From Oligosphaera ethanolica (GTDB lineage: Bacteria > Verrucomicrobiota > Lentisphaeria > Oligosphaerales > Oligosphaeraceae), in the NCBI RefSeq assembly GCF_030814695.1, contig NZ_JAUSVL010000001.1, positions 2,268,227-2,332,226 on the forward strand: a DNA stretch of 64,000 nucleotides, written 5' to 3'. A program made the translations under genes and the position numbers. The notes under the pieces are model-generated. The model was not told where the DNA came from. It ran no database searches and worked only from the letters and a program-made list of their open reading frames with translations. This document shows positions 28,397-37,778 of this stretch, one piece after another; position 1 is the stretch's first letter; each line of letters starts with the position of its first letter.

Positions 28397-30061
28397 ATGC
28401 AGAATGATACGTTTCATTTTAGCAACTTTTTCGGCGGCAACGCCGCGCGACTTGCCGCCGAGAACGACCGCCTGCGTGAACAGCTTCTGCAGGCCACCGC
28501 CGAGAACGTCCAGCTGGGTGAAACGCTGCAACAAATCCAGCAGCTTGCCACCGCCGAGACCGGCGAGTTACGCGACGCGCTGAAAAAATCCCTCCAGCGC
28601 CTGGCCGAAATGGAACTGCAGTTGGCCTGGCTGAACAAACGGCTCTTCGGCAGAAGTTCCGAGCGCGTGGTCGACGAGAAGACCCCGCTGCTGCCGGGCC
28701 TGGTTGTGCCGGAAACGACCCCCAAACCGGAACCGGTCAAGGTCCAGGTTCAGGGCCATGATCGCTCGCAAAAGGCCGCCGACAAGGATACCAAGAGCGT
28801 TCCTTTTGCCGATCACCTCGAGCGCAAGGACCTCATTCTTGATATCCCCGAAGCCGACAAACTCGGGAAGGAGTTCATCGGCTTTGACGTCTCTGAAATG
28901 CTCATGCACCGTTCCGCTTTCTACGTCCTGGTCATCAAGCGCGCCAAATATGTGGTGCCGGGCGAGCCGGAGCTGGGCGTCGTGATGGCGCCGCCGCTGC
29001 CGAACGTCCTGTCCGAAGACTCCGACCGCGGCCATTTCGACATCAGCGTGCCCGTTCACGTCCTCCACGAGAAATTCGTTAACCACATGCCCTTCTACCG
29101 CCAGAGCGAAGACCTCAAACGCGAGGGCATCACTCTGAGCCGCGGCACCATGTGCGACTGGGCGGACAAGATCGCCTTCCTGGTTCAACCCATCATGGAC
29201 CGCCTGACCGACCTGCTGCTGAAAAGCGACGTCATTCACGCCGATGAAACTTCCGCGCGAATGCTGGCGAAAGGAAAATGTCAGAAGTGTTACCTCTGGG
29301 TGCGCAAGACCGGCGTCGGCCCGCCGATCACCCTCTTTCATTTTTCGCCCGGGCGAGGTCAGGGCGAAGCGCAAAAAATCCTCGGAAATTACGCCGGTAT
29401 ATTCATCAGTGATGCCTATACGGGCTACGACAAGCTGCCCGGAACCCGCGCCGCCTGCTGGGCGCACGTGCGCCGCAAGTTCTACGAGGTGCCTGAACTG
29501 GACAACGAGCAGCGCCTGACGGCCCTGAAGCTGATCCGGATCATGTACGACAACGAGGCGCGGGCCGCTGACGAGGTCAAGGACGCCGAGGCCGCGCGGG
29601 CCGGCGGCGAGCTCAACATCGTCGTCCCATCCCTGACCGAGACGCGCGGGAAGCAGCGGGCCAATTCGGCGGAGCTGGTCGAGCAGTTCTTCGCGCTGTG
29701 CGACGCAATCGTCCGCCGGCGTCTGCCACCGACCTCCATGCTCGTCCGGGCCGCCGTCTACGCGCTCAAGCAACGCCAGGAGCTCTCCGTGTTCCTGAGT
29801 GACCCACGCGTGAACATCGACAACAATCCGGCCGAGAACGCCATCCGCCCATGGGCACTCGGACGCAAAAATTGGCTCTTTGTTGGCAACGAACGCGGCG
29901 GCGAGAAATCCGCCATCATCGCCAGCCTCGTGGCCACCTGCAAAGACAACAAAGTCGACTTCAAGGCCTGGCTCGAGGACGTCCTCACCCGCCTCGGCAC
30001 CACCCGGCATGACGACATTGACTCCTTGCTGCCACACAACTGGACTCCCGCACGCAACTGA
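28397..30061 (+). CDS. tnpC: IS66 transposase TnpC
   Basis: The protein has 554 aa. It has an N-terminal coiled coil (residues 18-80), the IS66 zinc-finger region, HADETSARMLAKGKCQKC near 285 (first D), FISDAYTGYDKLPGTRAACW near 335 (second D) and NNPAENAIRPWALGRKNWLF near 480 (E). The frame is complete, so copy 1 may retain transposase activity. Its paralogue at 34215-36264 is broken. Confidence 0.95.
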   Translation: MQNDTFHFSNFFGGNAARLAAENDRLREQLLQATAENVQLGETLQQIQQLATAETGELRDALKKSLQRLAEMELQLAWLNKRLFGRSSERVVDEKTPLLPGLVVPETTPKPEPVKVQVQGHDRSQKAADKDTKSVPFADHLERKDLILDIPEADKLGKEFIGFDVSEMLMHRSAFYVLVIKRAKYVVPGEPELGVVMAPPLPNVLSEDSDRGHFDISVPVHVLHEKFVNHMPFYRQSEDLKREGITLSRGTMCDWADKIAFLVQPIMDRLTDLLLKSDVIHADETSARMLAKGKCQKCYLWVRKTGVGPPITLFHFSPGRGQGEAQKILGNYAGIFISDAYTGYDKLPGTRAACWAHVRRKFYEVPELDNEQRLTALKLIRIMYDNEARAADEVKDAEAARAGGELNIVVPSLTETRGKQRANSAELVEQFFALCDAIVRRRLPPTSMLVRAAVYALKQRQELSVFLSDPRVNIDNNPAENAIRPWALGRKNWLFVGNERGGEKSAIIASLVATCKDNKVDFKAWLEDVLTRLGTTRHDDIDSLLPHNWTPARN

Positions 30062-30089
30062 CACCACCCGCACACTATCGCGCCACCGC

Positions 30090-30122
30090 CCCGATCCGCT
30101 TCACGCGGACCGGGGCTTTTCG
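30090..30122 (+). terminator. hairpin terminator after tnpC
   Basis: The stem GCCCCGATCCGC / GCGGACCGGGGC followed by TTTT lies 30 bp after the tnpC stop. The same structure follows tnpC of copy 2 (about 34158-34190, minus strand). Confidence 0.7.
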
Positions 30123-30185
30123 CGTTCAGGTGTTAATGTAATCACGCGAAACACATGCGGGGATATGGGCTGGGCGAACGCTTAC

Positions 30186-31039
30186 GCTGGCTGGACGTTT
30201 CTCCCTGCAAGATTTGCGCCTGGCGCAAGCGCAGGGGGGCTTCAAATCGTCATGGCTGCAACCTCCCTCACGCCAACTGGCTTCTGCCTTGGGAACGCCA
30301 GGCCATCATCGATTTCTACCTTGAGCACGAGGATGAAGGGTACCGGCGCCGCGCGTACATGATGGTTGACCAGGACATCGCCTGTGTTCCGCCTTCGACG
30401 GTGTACAAGGTGCTGAAAAAGGCTGGCGTGCTGAGGAGAAAGGGTGGCAAGAAGAGCAGAAAGGGATCGGGCTTTGACCAGCCGGACGCGCCGCATCAGC
30501 ACTGGCACATCGACATCACCTATGTGCACATCGCGGGACGCCATACCTACCTGACCACCGTCATTGACGGTTACAGCAGGTATATCGTGGCTTCCGTGCT
30601 GCGCGAACACATGACCAATGCCGACGTCGACCTGTGCATCCAGCAGGCGCACGAGCGTTTCCCGAATGCGCATCCGCGCATCATCAGCGACAACGGCAAG
30701 CAGTTCATGTCGCGCGACTTCAAGGAGCTGCTCGGCATTCATGGCTTCTCTCACGTCAGAACCTCGCCGTTCTATCCCCAATCCAACGGCAAGATCGAGC
30801 GATGGCACAAATCCGTAAAGGGCGAATGCATCAGCAGCAAGTACTTCGGAACCCTGGAGCAGGCAGCCGAGGTCATTCAAGGATACATCGACTACTACAA
30901 CATGGAACGGCTGCACAGCGCCATCGGATACGTTACGCCATATGACATGCTGTGGGACCGCAAGGAACAAATCGTCGCCGAAAGAGAGGCAAAGATGGAA
31001 GCAGCCAGGAGAAACAGGCTGGGACAGGTGGCAGGATGA
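30186..31039 (+). pseudogene. IS3-type transposase (integrase core), 5'-truncated by IS66
   Basis: The frame enters from the IS66 right end (an ATG at 30155 lies in the IS) and reads WLDVSPCKICAWRKRRG, then WERQAIIDFYLEHEDEGYRR. The rve core is complete: HWHIDITYVHIAGR (D), PRIISDNGKQF (D) and FYPQSNGKIERWH (E). The native start and N-terminal residues were removed by the IS66 insertion. No partner or inverted repeat could be assigned downstream. Confidence 0.85.
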
Positions 31040-31340
31040 AAACCGGCAAATAGGTTAAAGGCGCATTGCGAAACGGAAGGCGGCTCTGCAGGAGTGCAAC
31101 CGCCCCAGGGATAGCAATGCCACTATAACGGCAACGACCGTGCCGGCGGGTAAGACCGCCGGTGCCTTGAGCTCAGCGGTTGGTGCCGGATAGTGCCATG
31201 CCTAAAAAAACTCCGGGGTTTGGGGCGGAGCCCCAATCAAAGTCCGCATAGTCTACAATAACCGAAGCCCAGAATTTCGTTTTCAGAGTAACCAGCACAA
31301 TAGCTTGGGCATCCTGCCCATGATTTTTTAGGACAAGCCG
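31040..31340. other. intergenic, no gene seen
   Basis: About 300 bp with a stem TTGGGGC/GCCCCAA near 31221-31237 and no coding signal. Confidence 0.5.
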
Positions 31341-33389
31341 ATGTTCGATATCCACACCATTGAGGAGATCAGTCTGCTGCGTGAGAGTTGTGAACTCGAA
31401 TGCAAGAAGGCTGGCGGTCGTGACGGCCGGGGAACTGTTCCCGAATCCTTCTGGGAAACATATTCCGCCATGGCCAACACCGATGGCGGCGTGATCCTGC
31501 TTGGCGTCAGCGAGAAAGATGGAGAATTCGAATTGATCAACCTGCCGGATACCGGGCGGCTCCGAAAGGACATTTTTTCGACGGCCGGGAACTTGTCTAA
31601 AGTCAGCGTCAACCTGCTATCCAACCAATCGGTCAGTGACATTCAGATCGACGGCAAGGCCATTCTGCGGGTGGATGTTCCCCGTGCGAAGCGTTCGCAA
31701 CGACCGGTTTTCCTGAATGGCAATCCGCTCGGTGGCAACGCCTACCGCAGACTGCATGAAAACGACCAGAAATTAACAGACGACGAGGTGAAGCGTTTTC
31801 TGGCCGAACAAGTCGAGGACAGTCGAGACAGCTGGATTCTTCCTGCCGGGTTTGGTTTAGATGACCTGTGTCAAGAATCTATCCGTGCCTACCGGCAGGC
31901 GCACCAGAATCTAAATCCCGCCCATCCCTGGGGTAGCCTGGACGATGCTGCCTTTCTGGCGCAAATCGGCGCGTGGCGGCAGGATCGAATGACGGGAAAA
32001 CAAGGCCTGACGCAAGCTGGATTGCTCATGTTCGGCACGCATCCAGTGATTCAGCAAGCATTCCCGTACTACATGTTGGATTACCAAGAGCGCCCGGAGG
32101 CCAAGACCGAGTTGCGCTGGATTGATCGGGTCACGCTGGATGGCTCGTGGTCCGGCAACCTCTATGATTTTTACCGCAAAGTGTATCCGAAACTGATGGC
32201 GGATTTGAAGACGCCATTTCACCTGGAGGGCGGGGAACGGAAGCAGGAGACACCCGTCCATGTCGCCCTCCGCGAGGCACTGGTCAACGCCCTGGTGCAT
32301 GCGGACTATTCAGACCGAGCTTCCGTGCTGGTGGTCAAACGGCCGGACATGTTTGGTTTCCGAAATCCGGGAACCATGCGAATTCCAGTGGAAGTCGCCT
32401 TGAAGGGTGGCGAGGCAGACTGCCGGAATCGGCTTTTGCATCAGATGTTCCGTTATGTCGGCTTGGGTGAACAATCCGGCTCGGGCATTCCCAAAATCAT
32501 GGAGGGCTGGCGCCTGTCGCATTGGCGGCCGCCGGAATTGTATGAAAAGCTGGAGCCCTACGATCAGACGATTATGGAGTTGCGAATGCTTGACCTCTTT
32601 CCGCCTGGCACAGTATCCCTGCTCCGAAAAAAATATGGACCCCGTTACGAACAACTTGGATACGAAGGACAGGTGGCCGTAGCGCTGGCTTTGACCGAAG
32701 GCACGCTTACTCACGGTCGCCTGGCGCAGTTGACCGGCAGGCATCCGGCCGACCTGTCGCGGGTCTTGCATCAGCTAGTCCATGACGCACAATTGCTGAT
32801 ATCCGCCGGTAATGGGCGAGGCGCCGTCTATCATCTGGCAGATCTGGACTTGCCACAGCCCGACGATGTGTTCGGCAAGGAGATAAGCTCCCCACATTTG
32901 GCGGCGAGCTCCCCACATTTGGCGGCGAGCTCCCCACATTTGGCGGCGAGCTCCCCACATTTGGCGGCGAGCTCCCCACATTTGGCGGCGAGCTCCCCAC
33001 ATTTGGATAGTTCCCGGGATGTCCAAGGGCGTCTGGTTTCCTCCCATTTGCCCCACCCCATTGTCGACGACGTTAAATTCCTTGCCCCGAATTTTTGTGC
33101 GCAAATGGAACAGCTTGCGAATATACCCAGAACCAAGAGAAAAATTGACCGAGAAATAATGAAGCGAACCATTCACGCTCTGTGTGAGAACCAATACGTC
33201 ACCCTTGATTGCATTGCAGTGTTTGTTCGCAGAAATGCGAAGTCGATGCAGAGTCAGTTTTTGACACCGATGGTGCGAGACGAACGTAGCTTGGAATGGG
33301 CATTTCCCGCCACGCCAAATGATCCGCGACAGGCGTATATCACTGCAAAGGAGATGCCTGTTGATATGGAAATGGAGGAGTCTGAATAA
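31341..33389 (+). CDS. Schlafen AlbA_2 / GHKL-like ATP-binding protein with SSPHLAA repeats
   Basis: The protein has 682 aa, with AGGA seven bases before the ATG. Residues 10-130 form the AlbA_2 domain (RESCELECKKAGG, YSAMANTDGGVILLGVSEKD). The HATPase_c_4 region is near 315-400 (HVALREALVNALVHADYSD; YVGLGEQSGSGIPKIMEGW). A winged helix (LTHGRLAQLTGRHPADLSRV) lies near 455-505. Five SSPHLAA repeats plus a sixth partial unit (residues 516-555) precede a C-terminal domain of about 130 residues (KIDREIMKRTIHALCENQYV). A stand-alone relative of the ATPase in the RM operon (20071-21612), with a different repeat linker. Presumed regulatory or defence role. Confidence 0.88.
   Translation: MFDIHTIEEISLLRESCELECKKAGGRDGRGTVPESFWETYSAMANTDGGVILLGVSEKDGEFELINLPDTGRLRKDIFSTAGNLSKVSVNLLSNQSVSDIQIDGKAILRVDVPRAKRSQRPVFLNGNPLGGNAYRRLHENDQKLTDDEVKRFLAEQVEDSRDSWILPAGFGLDDLCQESIRAYRQAHQNLNPAHPWGSLDDAAFLAQIGAWRQDRMTGKQGLTQAGLLMFGTHPVIQQAFPYYMLDYQERPEAKTELRWIDRVTLDGSWSGNLYDFYRKVYPKLMADLKTPFHLEGGERKQETPVHVALREALVNALVHADYSDRASVLVVKRPDMFGFRNPGTMRIPVEVALKGGEADCRNRLLHQMFRYVGLGEQSGSGIPKIMEGWRLSHWRPPELYEKLEPYDQTIMELRMLDLFPPGTVSLLRKKYGPRYEQLGYEGQVAVALALTEGTLTHGRLAQLTGRHPADLSRVLHQLVHDAQLLISAGNGRGAVYHLADLDLPQPDDVFGKEISSPHLAASSPHLAASSPHLAASSPHLAASSPHLAASSPHLDSSRDVQGRLVSSHLPHPIVDDVKFLAPNFCAQMEQLANIPRTKRKIDREIMKRTIHALCENQYVTLDCIAVFVRRNAKSMQSQFLTPMVRDERSLEWAFPATPNDPRQAYITAKEMPVDMEMEESE
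32885..33006. repeat. 21-bp in-frame tandem repeat (five units plus a partial)
   Basis: The unit begins AGCTCCCCACATTTGGCG and encodes SSPHLAA. Copies are identical at the DNA level, which points to recent expansion by slippage or recombination. Confidence 0.93.
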
Positions 33390-33949
33390 CCTTTTTGGGT
33401 TCTTCCCGGTTTTTGGAAAAACGGATTGTTTCAGTCACGGAATGCGCTGTGCGGGTATCGAAAAGGTTGCTCTGGTGTGTCGCCGCACGGCGTGAATGTC
33501 CTCCGGCAGGGTGCAGTCGCAGCATACATGGTTTCCCCCCGCTGTCTCGAGTTCCCCATTTAGTCGCGATGTTCCTTATCTCCTGATGAATTTCTGGCCA
33601 CCGACAAGACCTAATGTAAGCCCCGGCAAACGACCAGCCAAAATTTCGTTTCTAAGGTGGGTACAACAGATCTGCCTGAGCGTCTCCAAGTAATCCCTCA
33701 CTTATTGATAACAGCCGTGCCGCCGCCAAGATGTGTTTTTGTCTCACGCGAAGCCGCGAAGCCGCGATGAAGACAAAGGCAAAGAAGATGTCGGCATGTC
33801 TTGCCGCTTTGCGGCAATTCACGCCGCCGCTTCAAGCCGCAACGGACACAAGGAACTGGTGTTCTGAAGGCAAATTCACAGACCGATCCGTCCGCGATAA
33901 AAGAAGCCAAATTCGATCCGCATGGCTGAAAGCCGCTTTTCAGCGCTCA
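33390..33949. other. intergenic, no gene seen
   Basis: About 560 bp between the AlbA_2 gene and the IS66 debris. Only short unrelated frames are present; none has a domain or ribosome site I trust. Confidence 0.5.
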
Positions 33950-34090
33950 AAGGCATTCCGGACGACGAATGGGCGGACAAGGCGTCACGCCAGGCAATTT
34001 CACGGTCGGTCATTGGCAGTCTCCTTGGTTGGTTTCAGGACTGCCAATTAACCTAAACGCATCAGAATTTCCTGCTTAATGGGCTGGGCG
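33950..34090 (-). mobile_element. truncated IS66 left end
   Basis: It contains the left-terminal sequence (ending ...TTAATGGGCTGGGCG at 34090) and the first codons of tnpA (MTDREIAWRDALSAHSSS, minus strand), and stops abruptly at about 33950. It abuts the right end of IS66 copy 2. Confidence 0.85.
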
Positions 34091-34214
34091 GTAAGCGTTC
34101 GCCCAGCCCATATCCCCGCATGTGTTTCGCGTGATTACATTAACACCTGAACGCGAAAAGCCCCGGTCCGCGTGAAGCGGATCGGGGCGGTGGCGCGATA
34201 GTGTGCGGGTGGTA

Positions 34215-36264
34215 TTAGTTGCGTGCGGGAGTCCAGTTGTGTGGCAGCAAGGAGTCAATGTCGTCATGCCGGGTGGTGCCGAGGCGGGTGAGGACGTCCT
34301 CGAGCCAGGCCTTGAAGTCGACTTTGTTGTCTTTGCAGGTGGCCACGAGGCTGGCGATGACGGCGGATTTCTCGCCGCCGCGTTCGTTGCCAACAAAGAG
34401 CCAATTTTTGCGTTTATGCCAAGCTTGGCATAAACGCAATAATGCAGAGTTTGAGATTATGCGGAGTGAGGGCCTCCGGACGAAGCTTGTCCGGCACCAA
34501 TTGAGGACAGTCGCACGGTTTTCGCTCTGCATAATCAAAGAGACTCCAGTAAGGATAATAGATCGTCAGGCGGGGAGTAACGGACGGGATGGTCGCTTGG
34601 CTCTTGCAGTGTAGCGAGAGCACGCTCTTTCATCGTGAGGTCCGCTTCCACGTAAATGTGCGTGGTCGTGGGTCTCTCATGTCTGAATTATGTCAAGCGA
34701 CTGATAGAGTCATAAACCTGTTTCTCCTTGAGGACCAACATGCTCCAGCCCAATGCTCCACGTCACTCCGCATAATCCCGAACTGCGCATTATTGCGTCC
34801 CAGTGCCCATGGACGAATGGCGTTTTCGGCCGGATTGTTGTCGATGTTCACGCGTGGGTCACTCAGGAACACGGAGAGCTCCTGGCGTTGCTTGAGCGCG
34901 TAGACGGCGGCCCGGACGAGCATGGAGGTCGGTGGCAGACGCCGGCGGACGATGTCGTCGCACAGCGCGAAGAACTGCTCGACCAGCTCCGCCGAATTGG
35001 CCCGCTGTTTCCGGCGCGTCTCGACCAGGGACGGGACGACGATGTTGAGCTCGCCGCCGGCCCGCGCGGCCTCGGCGTCCTTGACCTCGTCAGCGGCCCG
35101 CGCCTCGTTGTCATACATGATCCGGATCAGCTTCAGGGCCGTCAGACGCTGCTCGTTGTCCAGTTCAGGCACCTCGTAGAACTTGCGGCGCACGTGCGCC
35201 CAGCAGGCGGCGCGGGTTCCGGGCAGCTTGTCGTAGCCCGTATAGGCATCACTGATGAATATACCGGCGTAATTTCCGAGGATTTTTTGCGCTTCGCCCT
35301 GACCTCGCCCGGGCGAAAAATGAAAGAGGGTGATCGGCGGGCCGACGCCGGTCTTGCGCACCCAGAGGTAACACTTCTGACATTTTCCTTTCGCCAGCAT
35401 TCGCGCGGAAGTTTCATCGGCGTGAATGACGTCGCTTTTCAGCAGCAGGTCGGTCAGGCGGTCCATGATGGGTTGAACCAGGAAGGCGATCTTGTCCGCC
35501 CAGTCGCACATGGTGCCGCGGCTCAGAGTGATGCCCTCGCGTTTGAGGTCTTCGCTCTGGCGGTAGAAGGGCATGTGGTTAACGAATTTCTCGTGGAGGA
35601 CGTGAACGGGCACGCTGATGTCGAAATGGCCGCGGTCGGAGTCTTCGGACAGGACGTTCGGCAGCGGCGGCGCCATCACGACGCCCAGCTCCGGCTCGCC
35701 CGGCACCACATATTTGGCGCGCTTGATGACCAGGACGTAGAAAGCGGAACGGTGCATGAGCATTTCAGAGACGTCAAAGCCGATGAACTCCTTCCCGAGT
35801 TTGTCAGTTTCGGCAATGTCGACAACCCGTTCCCTGCGCTCAAGGTGATCGGCAAAAGGAACGCTCTTGGCGTCCTTGTTGGCGGCCTTTTTCGGGCGAT
35901 CATGGCCTTGGACCTGGATCGTGGCCGGTTCCGGTTTGGCGGCCGTTTCCGGCACAAACAGGCCCGGCAGCAGCGGGGTCTTCTCGTCGACCACGCGCTC
36001 GGAGCTTCTGCCGAAGAGCCGTTTGTTCAGCCAGGCCAACTGCAGTTCCATCTCGGCCAGGCGCTGGAGGGCTTTTTTCAGCGCGTCGCGTAACTCGCCG
36101 GTCTCGGCGGTGGCAAGCTGCTGGATTTGTTGCAGTGTTTCACCCAGCTGGACGTTCTCGGAGGTGGCCTGCAGAAGCTGTTCACGCAGGCGGTCGTTCT
36201 CGGCGGCAAGTCGCGCGGCGCCGCCGCCAGAAAAGTCGCTAAAATAAAACGTATCATTCTGCAT
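34215..36264 (-). pseudogene. tnpC: IS66 transposase TnpC, interrupted
   Basis: From 36264 the frame matches copy 1 to the catalytic E region (NNPAENAIRPWALGR) and then enters an insertion (34413-34797). The rest (NWLFVGNERGGEKSAVIASL...) continues at 34412-34215. The last 64 codons of the transposase are cut off, so copy 2 is probably inactive unless complemented by copy 1. Confidence 0.9.
34413..34797. mobile_element. non-autonomous 385-bp element inside tnpC copy 2
   Basis: Terminal inverted repeats of about 34 bp (GCAATAATGC...GATTATGCGGAGTGA at the left, its imperfect complement ending at 34795). TTGCG flanks both sides (34408-34412; 34793-34797). At the left edge is a perfect palindrome centred on AAGCTT (34413-34434, arms TTTATGCC and GGCATAAA). 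There is no transposase gene in it. Confidence 0.85.
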
Positions 36265-36326
36265 ACCAATAACTTACATCAAAAACAAATACATGCAAGC
36301 AGGCACGCGAAAAAAGATGGCGAAAA

Positions 36327-36668
36327 TCACATTTTTTTTGAGAATCTTTTGTAGTACGCGCCCGGCTTCACGCCATCAAGCATGGCGTGAAGATCGCGCA
36401 AATCAAGCAGCAGACGGTCGCCGACGGCTTTGGGCAGGTTGAATTGCCCCTGCTCAAGGCGCTTGCTCCAGATGGTGTAGCCGTCGCCGTCCCAGTTGAG
36501 GATTTTGATTAGCGTGCGCCGGGCGTTGAGAAAGACGAAGAAGTGCCCGGAAGCCGGACTCTGGGCGAGCAGCTGGCTGGAGGCCGCCGCCAGGCCGTCA
36601 AACGACTTGCGCATGTCCACGGCCTGCTGGCAAATATAGATGCGTGCGAATGGCGGCAGGGACAACAT
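36327..36668 (-). CDS. tnpB: IS66 accessory protein TnpB
   Basis: The protein has 113 aa, starts at the ATG at 36668 coupled to tnpA and ends YYKRFSKKM. It is the intact version of the gene broken at 26435-28335 and shows the site where the IS4-like element entered copy 1. Confidence 0.92.
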   Translation of the reverse strand: MLSLPPFARIYICQQAVDMRKSFDGLAAASSQLLAQSPASGHFFVFLNARRTLIKILNWDGDGYTIWSKRLEQGQFNLPKAVGDRLLLDLRDLHAMLDGVKPGAYYKRFSKKM

Positions 36669-37006
36669 CAGTCCGCCTCCAGACCCGACAGGACGGCCAG
36701 CGCCCGGGACAGCACCGACGGATCGAAGCCGGCTTTCAGACTGATCCGACAACGTCCGCACTCAATGGCCACGCCGCTGTCCGCGACCTGCCGCGGCGGC
36801 TCGGATAGCTCCACGAGCGAAAAAGTCGGGGCAGGCGCATCCGGGACGGACAAGCCGGCGGCGGCGTCAATCGTGGCCAGGCGGCGACGCCAGTACACCG
36901 CCTGATGATAGTTGAGCCCCTTGTCGCGACAATAGCGACTCAAAGGCATTCCGGACGACGAATGGGCGGACAAGGCGTCACGCCAAGCAGTTTCACGGTC
37001 GGTCAT
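36668..37006 (-). CDS. tnpA: IS66 accessory protein TnpA
   Basis: The protein has 112 aa and differs from the copy at 26097-26435 at only a few residues (for example CYCR versus RYCR). It has the same HTH and Arg-rich motifs. Confidence 0.9.
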   Translation of the reverse strand: MTDRETAWRDALSAHSSSGMPLSRYCRDKGLNYHQAVYWRRRLATIDAAAGLSVPDAPAPTFSLVELSEPPRQVADSGVAIECGRCRISLKAGFDPSVLSRALAVLSGLEAD

Positions 37007-37093
37007 TGGGCAGTCTCCTCTGTTGGTTTCAGGACTGCCAATTAACCTAAACGCATCAGAATTTCCTGCTTAATGGGCTGGGCGAGCGCTTAC

Positions 37094-37364
37094 GCTGGGC
37101 GAGCGCTTACTCAGGGACGGACAAGCCGGCGGCGCCGTCAATCGTGGCCAGGCGGCGACGCCAGTACACCGCCTGATGATAGTTGAGCCCCTTGTCGCGA
37201 CAATAGCGACTCAAAGGCATTCCGGACGACGAATGGGCGGACAAGGCGTCACGCCAGGCAGTTTCACGGTCGGTCATTGGGCAGTCTCCTTGCTTGGTTT
37301 CAGGACTGCCAATTAACCTAAACGCATCAGAATTTCCTGCTTAATGGGCTGGGCGAGCGCTTAC
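37094..37364 (-). mobile_element. further truncated IS66 left ends
   Basis: A 17-bp terminal scrap GCTGGGCGAGCGCTTAC (37094-37110) is followed by 254 bp of IS66 left end with the first 56 codons of tnpA (MTDRETAWRDALSAHSSSGM; to about 37111). The outer IS end is at 37364, where it truncates a lipoprotein gene. Confidence 0.85.
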
Positions 37365-37648
37365 TGCTGGCCCGCATCCGAGAAACGACGGATTGTCGCC
37401 TCGACCTTCTCAAAGTACTCCTCGGAGAACTCACCGGGCTCGGGCTCTGCGCCACTCCAATGCACGCAGATGGTCGCATGGGTGATTCCCGCCTGAACAT
37501 TTCGCTCAATGTTGGCGGGATTACTAAGAAGTGTCCCAAAGGCATATCCGTCTTTGGCAGTGTCAACTGACCATCTCGCTGGGGCGCATCCTACGAAGCA
37601 CACTACCGCCACCATGGTCGCCGCAGACAATGTGGTACGCATCAGCAT
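37361..37648 (-). pseudogene. lipoprotein with glycosidase-like start, truncated by IS66
   Basis: The ATG at 37648 has GGAAAG six bases upstream. A signal peptide MLMRTTLSAATMVAVVC ends in a lipobox FVGC. The mature part reads YAFGTLLSNPANIERNVQAG, then THATICVHWSGAEPEPGEFS, reminiscent of the first strands of a TIM-barrel glycoside hydrolase. The frame is cut at residue 95, where the IS66 end supplies the stop. It begins 24 bp past the attC of the integron cassette, so it may itself be the next cassette. The identity of the full gene is not recoverable. Confidence 0.7.
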
Positions 37649-37665
37649 ATCGATCTTTCCGGTCA

Positions 37666-37778
37666 GCACAACATATGCTTAACCTGCGAGGCGTCATGGC
37701 GCGATTCTTGCCGAGGAGCGTAGCGACGGCTAGCAAGAATCGTGACATAGCCAAATCAGGTTGAAGCAGTTGTTATGT
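37666..37778 (-). other. attC: integron attC recombination site
   Basis: On the minus strand the site reads R'' ACATAAC, 5-nt spacer AACTG, L'' CTTCAACCTG, a long imperfect hairpin (arms share CGATTCTTGC), L' CAGGTTAAG, spacer CATAT and R' GTTGTGC. L'' has one extra C relative to L', the extrahelical base that directs strand choice in attC sites. R'' overlaps the stop codon of the upstream gene, as in many cassettes. Confidence 0.85.

Larger units (their letters stand above)
26011..30185 (+). mobile_element. IS66-family element, copy 1, interrupted by an IS4-like element
   Basis: Ends are GTAAGCGCTCGCCCAGCCCA (26011) and the complement of GTAAGCGTTCGCCCAGCCCA (to 30185). It contains tnpA, tnpB (broken) and tnpC. 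The flanks TCTATACC and GCTGGCTG are not a target duplication, which suggests rearrangement after insertion; the right end lies inside an IS3-type transposase gene. Confidence 0.9.
34091..37093 (-). mobile_element. IS66-family element, copy 2, interrupted by a 385-bp element
   Basis: The right end GTAAGCGTTCGCCCAGCCCA is at 34091 and the left end is at 37093. It carries tnpA, tnpB (intact) and tnpC (broken). It is the same species of element as copy 1, on the opposite strand. Confidence 0.9.

Noticed and set aside
26011-30185. 8-bp target duplication for IS66 copy 1
   Set aside because: The flanks TCTATACC and GCTGGCTG do not match.
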